From: Microdochium bolleyi
Taxonomy: Eukaryota; Ascomycota; Sordariomycetes; Xylariales; Microdochiaceae
Length of the DNA: 64,000 nucleotides
Direction of reading: 5' to 3'
Assembly (NCBI GenBank): GCA_001566295.1
Contig: KQ964251.1
Span: forward strand, 67,838-131,837
Shown: piece after piece, positions 56,656 to 64,000 of the stretch
Layout of the letters: every line of letters starts with the position of its first letter
Numbering within the stretch: the first letter of the stretch is position 1
Notes under the pieces: model-generated
The model's database searches: none
Told to the model about the DNA's origin: nothing
Seen by the model: the letters and a program-made list of their open reading frames with translations, nothing else
Program-made: the position numbers and the translations under genes

Positions 56656-58158
56656 TCATGTATCGACGCCTGAGAAAGAGTCCGCGGGGTGCGGACAATT
56701 CTCTCTCCCTCGAGGAAGAGGAAATGCGCCCCTTCTCTCATCATATCGCATGCTCAAATTCGCTGGAATTCGTGGCTTACCACTGGTGACCTGCATCATG
56801 GGTGCGAGTCTGGGTCAAAGCCCGCCACGCCACGGGTGGCTCCGACGTTGAACGAAACGTTCTCGTATCTGACTTTGATGTGTTCGGGAAGCGTCCACGT
56901 CCAAGCGGCGAAGGGAGGAAGAGAACTTCCTCCGACGTCGTTTGTCTCAAGAGACGAAACTTGGCCGGACATTGCGGACCTAGCAGGCCATGTTGCGAGA
57001 ATACAGAAGCCACCAAGCTCGTCGAGATGCGAGGACGAGAAAAAAGCCTCACATGCTCTATTAGGCTTCATTGTTCATGGTTGTTAATGTCTGTCCTGGA
57101 ACTTGGACCAAGCTCCAGCATCACTGAAGATATGGATATTGCCAGGGAAAGGGAAGGAATATAGGTATGGCCATGTTATCGATACAGACATGCTCGCCCG
57201 CTGGCAAGTTATTGACAGATAGAAGAGCTTGACATCGCTATTCGCACCGAGAGTCACGACTTGGCAAGAACTAGGCGGGAATTTTGACTGGTCTTGCCTG
57301 GATCGCGAGTTGTTGTCCCACAGTCAAGACCAGGAGTACGTTTGACACAGTTCAAGAGGGGCGACGCATTGCAGCAAGCCTCCCTACGCTGACAGGAGTG
57401 CCTCACGTCCATCTTGAGAGTCTTCTTGGCGCTGGTTGTACGCGAGCTGTTTCTGTATTCAGGTCCTGTCAGCGCCCATGATGGGCAGCATCTTTGAAGA
57501 CGTCGCTCCGGGGATAAACCTCACTGTTCTTCGCAAACCTACAGATATTGATCATTACTTCTCCCAGTAAAGCACTTGTCCGTATTTACCAATCAAGCAC
57601 TGATCGCGAGTGTCGCTTCTTGCCCTCTACGGCCTCAGGCTGGTACCACCCGAACGTGGGAGATGGGTGAACAGTTGCTCCTTCTTTCAAACTCTCTTCC
57701 GACATGATCAGAGCCACAGTGCTCGAAGCCACGACGTGCATGGAACAGCATTCTCGGAGCATTTCCTCTATTGGCGCCAGGCCATCTTCCACGCTTGTGA
57801 ACTACTCAAAAACTACATGGATGAGAAGTTACCCTCCTCCGTGAAGTATTTCATCATTTCTCCCGTACCATGACAAGAACGCCATTTCCTCCCAATTTGT
57901 TGTTCCCCTGTATTCTGGTTTAATCGAGAGAAGAGGAAAATGCTCAGTTTATATGTCGTCAATGTATCAATGTCGTTCCCATGCTATCCCGCTGCGTCGT
58001 GAGGTCTTTTCATGACTACCATTCCCCCAACCCTCTACATAACACATAGACAAAGTCCGTATGCATAACATTCGTAAATACCGCTGTACGACAGCCCATC
58101 CCTGCTAGCTGGCTCGCTTGCAGCGTGCGCAATAGGATTGTACCATCAGTCAAGCCTG

Positions 58159-60116
58159 TCAATTGTTGGCACCCCATCCGGTGAACGAAGGCATCCAGCT
58201 CGCGCGCTTGTTCTCCGCCTTCTGGTCGGACTGCTCCTGGAGGAGACGAAGGGGCCGGGGCTTGTTGCCAGTGAAGGTGGCGTTGCCGGGCTTCTCGCTG
58301 CCGGCCGCACTGCTGACTGTCCGAGGTGGGCTCTGTGTCGTGCTTGAGATGCCGTCCCCCGCGACGGACCCGGAATCGCCACTGACGCTGCTCGTCTCGC
58401 TCCGCATGCCCGGGAAGTTGCCAGCACTAGGGGTCCCGTTGCCTTGGTAGGAAGTGGAGCGCGAAGATCCCTGAGGCCCCGAGAAGAAGGTCTGCGAGTG
58501 TCTAGGATTGCTCAGCGTAGGGCTCAAAGGGCCCTCGGGTCCCTTGTACATGGCGTTCACAACTCCCGCAGCACCGACGAACTGCTCGCTCATGGGCCGT
58601 GGTCCGCGACGCGTGCTCTGAGATCTTCCTAATCCTATGGGAATACTAGGGGCAGTGTCTGGGTTGTTGTGAGCCGAGTTCTCTCTCGGTGCCGAGTGCA
58701 TCAGAGACATGGGCCGTGGCTTGCGGGCGTTCCCGCCGCCGATTGCCATGGATTTGGCTCTTTGCAGTAGCGAGGGTGTCTCGGCAGGAGCCGGGGGCAG
58801 CTCCTTGTTGACGTTGCCGGCCTTGCCGCCTTCGGAAGTGTCGAGGATGTGTTCGAACTCCTGGTGCTGGAGAAGCCGCTCGATGATCTTGTTGATGTAC
58901 AATGTGAGCGCCTTGTTCTGATCCTTGAGCATCTTGTTCTCTGCACCCAGCCCCATTCTCGATTCGTCTCCAGCATGAGAGAGCGCATCGTCGAATTGCG
59001 CTTCGCCGAGCTCGTCAGCCAAGCTGCCCGGCGTCGTCGCTTCGTTGGCGGTGCGGCTCGTGTTGGGGCGGCCCTCCAATGCATTCAGTGCGTCCTGGTT
59101 TGTGGGCACACCCATGTAGTCAAAGTCACCCTTTCCAAAGTCGCCATGCAGGGTCTTCTCCTGGAGAAGCAGTTGGTATGACTCGTTGTCCTCCATGAGC
59201 CTTGCATTTGCCATGCGTGCCTCCATGAGCAGTCTCTCAACTTCATGCAGGCGGCCACCGCCCTGGTTCTCGGTCTCAACAAGCTTGATCTGGGCTTCTG
59301 CCAGCTCAAGACGTAAAGACTCAATGAGCTTGTCCTTCTGCAGAATGAGCTTCGAGTTATTCCGAGAGTCGCTGCGGTTGATGGAAGATGGAGGAGCAAA
59401 GCCACCGCTTTCCAGGCTAGGCGACGAGTGCACCGCTAGAACAAGAATGAGTCAGCACATTGAGTTGCGAGAGCGCCTGGTGGGTGTAAAGACAGCTTAC
59501 ATTGCCTTGAAGGCCGGTACTCGTCCTCGGCATTGCGCTGGTTGAGTGTCTCCTTGAGCCTGTTGATAACGGCCTGCATCTCGTCTTCGCGGGTAGCCAT
59601 CTCCTCCTTCTCCTTGAGGATGGAGCTCTTCTCAGCTTCGTAGATGGTCTCCATCTCTCGCATCTGCCTGGCGGCTTCGCGCTTCTCGTTACGCAGAGCC
59701 TCAATCTGCTCTTCGTGCTCGTGGACCTTCTCCTCGAGCTTGTTGTGCTCCTTCGTCGCCTCGTCGAGACGAGCTTGGAGTACCTCGGCCTGTTTCCGGT
59801 ACTGCTCTGAAGTGGTGTCTGCGTCCTGGTGGCGCTTCTTGAGATCCTCGATAAGGGCGACGGTTTCAGCGCGGGCCTCGGGGTCCATCATCTCCGTGGC
59901 GTTGCTCAAGGACATGGACGAAGCTCCTCGCGCGACCCGTTGCGCGCCTGGAGTGCCGGCACCGCGGATAGATCGCGTGCGGCCTGGGGTGGTGGCTACA
60001 GAGGAAGTCGGTGTAGAGGATCGGGCCTGACGCGCAGGCGATGTGCTGTTGCTGCCGTCTGTTGATGAGACTCGGCCGACGCCTGGGGCGACTGGTTTCT
60101 TGGTGGCGGTGGACAT
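58159..60116 (-). CDS. Coiled-coil protein of unknown function
   Basis: Exon 1 (60116-59501) and exon 2 (59435-58159) give 630 aa over a 65 bp intron (GTAAGC...TTCTAG). The N-terminal 75 residues are basic, Ser/Thr/Pro-rich and disordered (MSTATKKPVAPGVGRVSS). A long coiled coil follows (AETVALIEDLKKRHQDADTT, then EVLQARLDEATKEHNKLEEK to RLKETLNQRNAEDEYRPSRQ). A second coiled coil (KLILQKDKLIESLRLELAEA) leads to a conserved block ENKMLKDQNKALTLYINKII, then LLQHQEFEHILD. The C-terminal third is Ser/Pro/Gly-rich, ending SFTGWGANN. Similar fungal proteins have been labelled 'M protein repeat', an uninformative name. The layout suggests a scaffold of cytoskeleton or membrane traffic, but nothing here proves it. 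Confidence 0.82.
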
Positions 60117-62404
60117 GGCCGCTCGATCCCCTGGAATGCCAGGGCGCTCGCCGAAAGATAAACGTGCGGTCGGGCGGAGACGGGGCGAGTGGTAGCCGCG
60201 GGCGTGAGTGTGTTAGAGTGTGTCTGAGTCTGGGCGTGCGTTCGAGCAGGACTCAAAGAGGTCAGGTGTTGGTTTCCAGGGCGAGATGGGGCGAGCAGGA
60301 ACGGAGCAGAGGGACGGAAACGTTCGTAGTGTGTCTGGCGCTGGGCAGAGGGATGGTTGGAGATGGGCAATGTCCTCCTGGGGGTGGGTATTTCCTGCGT
60401 GGGCTTGTCGTTTAGTGGGGGAGCGAGGTCCCTGCAAATTGCACACCGGCAAGGGGCTTGCCCGCTCGTGACTTTGCCAAGTTCCCCAGGGCTCTCTGCT
60501 AACTATTGCTATGCTGCGCGCGCTACGATCAACGTTGGAGACATGTCGAAGCAGCTTCAAAGCCTATTTGCCAAATGTGTGTACATGTGACAAAGTCTCT
60601 TCGTTGCAGGCTGGTGCTGCTTAGCAGCGATAGGTAACTGTCTCATCTGCGACGACATGTACACAACCGAGCATGTATCGACCTGCAGTGGCCCAATCTC
60701 TTGCATAAATTCTTAATCGCATTGACTGCTTGCGGAAACGCTGGACCGAGCTCGTAGAGCTAGCAAGGCCGGCCACACAAGGCAAGGGATGCATGACTAC
60801 ACGTGTTGGTATCGACAAAAGACCGTCGATGGATGACCCAGGGTCGAAGTCCTCATGTTGGAGAGCTGACTGCGCGGCCGCTGATCAGAAGGGGACAATG
60901 TGCTATTTTTGACCCTGGCGAGGACACCACCTCGAGCAGTTAGTGCTAGTGGCGTCTGTTGGTCGATCTCCAAGGCTCGAATGCTTCGAGGCGGCCTGCA
61001 CCATAGGTGAAACAAGCGGTGGCCACTCTTTGTGTGAACAACAATACTGCGAACGTTGAGCCGGAGTGTTGTTGAGTCGTGAGTGGCTCCCCGAGGCCGC
61101 CCGGGTGTTCTACTTAGCACAACGTACATCTACCAGCCACCAGGACGTCTGTGTGCTGCTCAATGATTGGCACTTTGGCTGTCGTGGTCGGAGTTTGTCA
61201 GCAGCGAATGATTCCAGATTGAGTAACCACCGACCACTTGAGGACGACCCCAATTTGTGCCGATTCATGCACAACCGGGTGGACTTGTGCCCTCTTGTCC
61301 CTGACTGGTCCTAGCAGCCAGAATATCCGGGAGATCTGCCCATGCAGTGTAATGCTACCTACCGCCAGAGTGGTTGCACCAGAAGCCGATGACACCAGCT
61401 ATTCCGCAGGCGCGCTTACGTGGACAAAGCTGGAACGCTCAATTTGCAACGCGTTTCCTCTCGCCATGGCACGACCCTGGAGGCTCTGAAGACACGGGAC
61501 ATCAGCTTGATGCGTGCGCATATGTAATCTGGCTGCCGAAGGAGACACAATAGGAATCTCTGGTCTCGAGCCTTGTGACTGTTATGATCAATCATGTTGC
61601 GCAGAGGCCGGAAAAGCAGCATGAGCGATCACAAGTTTACTTTCATTCCAGAACGTACTTGCCATATTCCAACCAAGCTTCTTACCCCGGACAAGTGAGC
61701 CCCATACCGTAGACCACGATTGACCTCGACAGTGACTCGCATGTGCGTACCGCTCCAGAACTTTGCCTAGGCGAAGACCGGTCAGCAACCGTGATCTCAC
61801 GATATAGCAAAGACGTGGACGAGCAGCAATCATTTGGCAGCGAAGTAGACAATGGGATATGCTAACGTGCTCGTGTAGGTTGGGCCATGTGCAGAGCAAC
61901 TTGTCTCCGGAAATTACGGTGCATAGACGTAGCACGATCAGACCAGCCAGCTTGAGAGGAACGCGTGCGCGCAAGCGATACCCCGTATCCGTCAAGACTA
62001 CTTTAAGTATGAGATAACCTTAGGTCGTCCCTCGCCCACCGCGCCTCAAGCGTGTGAAGGTTGTCCAAAGTCACGGTCCAGCAAAGTTCACAGTCACTGA
62101 TATGCACGACCATTGAAAGAGTTGTCAGGGGTATCACTTGTTTTTGCTACCTCATCTGAGGCTATGTCGATTGTATATGACACTAGGCATTGGACTAGCT
62201 AATGAGTCTGAGTAGAGTCCTTTGTGACATTGCTACTCTATATTGTCTGCCCACGATGTGCTGTGCGTGAACGCCAGCTGGCTTCCACGGCTGGTTCGCG
62301 AGGAAAGCCCAAATCCCATTTTGTTGATCACCGTGACCCGGATGCCGTAACGCCGTCATAAAACCATGCAGTCATTCTGTTCGCCCAGAAAACCCAGGGA
62401 CAGT
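60117..62404. other. Intergenic region coiled-coil gene to RPL30
   Basis: 2.3 kb with no supported gene. Frames are short and motif-free on both strands. It probably holds the coiled-coil gene promoter (first 500 bp) and the RPL30 3' flank. Confidence 0.5.
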
Positions 62405-62997
62405 TTACGACTGCTGGTCGGCAAGGATATCGGAGTCACCGGCGTCGAGGATGGACATGGTGCTGCAGCGGAAGAGCTTACCGCAGGCAGTGCCGAGCTC
62501 AATCTGTGAGGGGGAGAAGGACGTGTAAGCCAATGCATTTACCCTCCAAAGTCTACAGGAGACTTTTTCTCGGGGTACAGCCTTGACCAAGGTCGTAGGC
62601 TGGTGCGTGTAGCAGCAGGAAACGTTGCCGAGAGCAGGAGAACATGCTCCTTTCACGGCACGCTCGCTGCACACGCTGAAGGGTATGTAATACTTACGTT
62701 GGTACCAGAGAAGTGGTGAACGGGGGTCTTGGACAGCATGGAGTAGTACTCGAGCTCAGACTTGCGGAGAGGAGGAGTGTTGCCAGCTAGAGTATGTGTT
62801 AGCAACCGCGGTCCATTGCTCTGGTGAAGACGAGCTTGTTCGAGTTTGCACGTACCAATAATGACGAGCTTCGCCTTGCCGGTTCTCAGGGCCTTGAGGG
62901 TGGACTTGTAGCCGAGAGAGACCTTACCCGACTTCATGACCAGGGCCAGACGGGAGTTGATGCTGTTGGCATCCTTCTTGTTCTTCTTGGGGGCCAT
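62405..62997 (-). CDS. RPL30: 60S ribosomal protein L30 (eL30)
   Basis: Large-subunit ribosomal protein of the L7Ae/L30e RNA-binding family. Exons 62997-62856, 62786-62698 and 62503-62405 give 109 aa, the usual length. The sequence runs MAPKKNKKDANSINSRLALV, then GKVSLGYKSTLKALRTGKAKLVII. The first splice rebuilds IIAGNTPPLRKSELEYY, then SKTPVHHFSGTN. The second splice adds IELGTACGKLFR, with SILDAGDSDIL near the C-terminus. Introns are 69 bp (62855-62787) and 194 bp (62697-62504), both with GTACGT/GTAAGT donors. Yeast L30 represses splicing of its own transcript; whether the introns here carry such a site cannot be read by eye. The gene is divergent from RPL10. Confidence 0.97.
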
Positions 62998-63437
62998 TGT
63001 GTCGGTGTTGTTTGTCGAACCTGACTGGGTGTCGTGATGTTTGGCGGTTGGTTGATGGTTGAACAGACAAGATCATGAGCCTTGGTGGCTTCCAAGCAAC
63101 TTTTCTTCAATGGCCATGGCGGACCACGATTTGCGGGCCCCATCGCCTAATTCTGCCCGCGTTCCGAATAAAAAGTTGTGCCCTAAGTGCTCCACTCGTG
63201 CTTGTGGCGGGGGAAGGAGGGAAGTGGAGGGAGGTGAATGAGAGCACAGACCACCACGGGTGTCTGACAAAGCCAGTCCGCCACCACTTCCGGTCTGACT
63301 CTTTTTTGCTTTGAAATCAAAAGTGATGGGACCCTCTCTGCCCGCGCCCGTCTCTTAAGAGTACCTGGTCTTGCTCCCTGTCGACATCACCACCCACCGA
63401 ACACCACCCAAAGCCAACCACTCAGAAATCCGTCAAG
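62998..63437. promoter_or_regulatory. Bidirectional promoter shared by RPL30 and RPL10
   Basis: Only 440 bp separate the divergent ATGs of two ribosomal protein genes. Near the RPL10 side is a T-rich then CT-rich stretch (TCTTTTTTGCTTTGAAATC; CCTCTCTGCCCGCGCCCGTCTC), typical of ribosomal protein gene leaders. A CCCTAAG element lies at 63182. No canonical TATA box is present. Sharing is inferred from spacing. Confidence 0.7.
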
Positions 63438-64000
63438 ATGGCTCGTCGTCCCGCGAGATGCTACCGCTACTGCAAGAACAAGGTGAGCACGAAATTATAG
63501 CACCTTGTCGCCGACTTCCGACGATTCCGACGACCCGCACAAAATCGCACAGTTCCTGCTCGAGCCAAGGATGAGAGAAGGAGGATACGACAGTCGACTT
63601 GGAAGAAAGAGGATGCATGCCAGCCAACACATGGTTATATGCTACGCCGCGGCTTGACCTCGGGATTGAGGCCTTCGACAACATCAGCACCGCGACCACC
63701 TCATCCTCTCTCTCGGCTTGAACAGGCTTGCGTCATAATGCGCTTCCCGAGATCGAACCACCAAGACCAAGGATCGTAACTAACAGATTATCTTATAGCC
63801 GTACCCTAAGTCGCGGTTCAACCGTGGTGTCCCTGACCCCAAGATCCGCATCTTCGATCTTGGCCGCAAGCGCGCGAAGGTCGATGACTTCCCTCTCTGC
63901 ATCCACATGGTCTCCAACGAGTACGAGCAGCTGAGCTCTGAGGCCCTCGAGGCCGCCCGTATCTGCGCCAACAAGTACCTCGTCAAGTTCGCCGGAAAGG
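63438..64000 (+). CDS. RPL10: 60S ribosomal protein L10 (uL16), 5' part
   Basis: Late-joining large-subunit protein at the peptidyl transferase centre. Exon 1 (63438-63482) encodes MARRPARCYRYCKNK. After a 316 bp intron (63483-63798, GTGAGC...CTTATAG, with a TAACTAACA branch site) exon 2 reads PYPKSRFNRGVPDPKIRIFD, then GRKRAKVDDFPLC and SSEALEAARICANKYLVK, the N-terminal signature of uL16/Qsr1. The gene runs off the window at base 64000. The very short first exon and long first intron follow the pattern of fungal ribosomal protein genes, as in RPP1 here. Divergent from RPL30. Confidence 0.97.

Larger units (their letters stand above)
51705..58158. other. 6.4 kb gene desert upstream of VAC7
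   Basis: No gene, RNA or transposon that I can support. The first 800 bp probably serve as VAC7 promoter and leader. Longer frames (plus 53421-54164 and plus 55200-55892) open at non-ATG codons, have no motifs and are Ser/Arg/His/Cys-rich, the composition of chance frames in GC-rich DNA. It holds a CAGG tandem repeat, a TG-rich tract and an isolated TATTTATAAG at 55740. No AT-rich block typical of repeat-induced mutation is seen. Confidence 0.5.

Noticed and set aside
1..64000. CRISPR arrays, prophage, IS elements, bacterial defence systems, viral genes
   Set aside because: All genes are fungal and intron-bearing. No spaced direct repeats, transposase or capsid/polymerase motifs were seen in any frame.

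Overview
The window is chromosomal DNA from a filamentous ascomycete (Pezizomycotina, most likely a Sordariomycete). Nearly every gene is cut by short introns (about 50-350 bp) with GTRAGT-type donors, YAG acceptors and recognisable CTAAC/CTGAC branch sites. The families are fungal ones: ECM33, ICE2, VAC7, DUF2408 and an Anp1/Van1-type mannosyltransferase. There is no operon structure, ribosome-binding site, CRISPR, phage or bacterial mobile element. I recognise no tRNA, 5S rRNA, snRNA or intact transposon. Exon joins were made by eye, keeping the reading frame and matching family motifs. All bounds are CDS bounds, not transcript bounds.

Layout. 1-333: 3' end of QCR7 (respiratory complex III). 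2007-3577(-): Anp1/Van1/Mnn9-type Golgi mannosyltransferase. 5100-6575(+): MAG1-type 3-methyladenine DNA glycosylase. 6576-11996: a 5.4 kb stretch without a recognisable gene, whose last 1.3 kb looks like the leader of ECM33. 11997-13275(+): ECM33 GPI cell-wall protein. 13930-15772(-): SPF45-like splicing factor. 16962-18338(+): ICE2. 19824-22132(+): CorA-like membrane protein. 22652-23465(-): unknown small protein. 25709-26922(-): short-chain dehydrogenase. 28932-30196(+): sphingolipid delta-4 desaturase. 30982-32199(-): SCS2/VAP. 33684-34812(+): UBA-UBX protein. 35493-36292(-): ribosomal stalk protein P1. 37806-39425(+): DUF2408 protein. 39778-40769(-): YCII-like protein. 43271-43756(+): small acidic unknown protein. 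45467-47446(-): Rieske plus FAD reductase of the AIFM3 type. 49062-51704(-): VAC7. 51705-58158: a 6.4 kb gene desert. 58159-60116(-): coiled-coil protein. 62405-62997(-) and 63438-64000(+): RPL30 and the 5' part of RPL10, divergent over a 440 bp promoter.

How the genes relate. These are ordinary housekeeping genes, mostly independent. Three cover ER membrane and lipid work within about 15 kb (ICE2, delta-4 desaturase, SCS2). Two act on the cell wall or glycoproteins (mannosyltransferase, ECM33), four on mitochondria (QCR7, AIFM3-like, possibly YCII-like and a MAG1 isoform), and three are ribosomal proteins. I found no convincing previously undescribed multi-gene system. The most useful leads are the shared ribosomal promoter, the alternative starts of MAG1, the CAG repeat upstream of the 43271 gene, the UG repeat in an SPF45 intron, the two gene deserts, and several unassigned fungal proteins.
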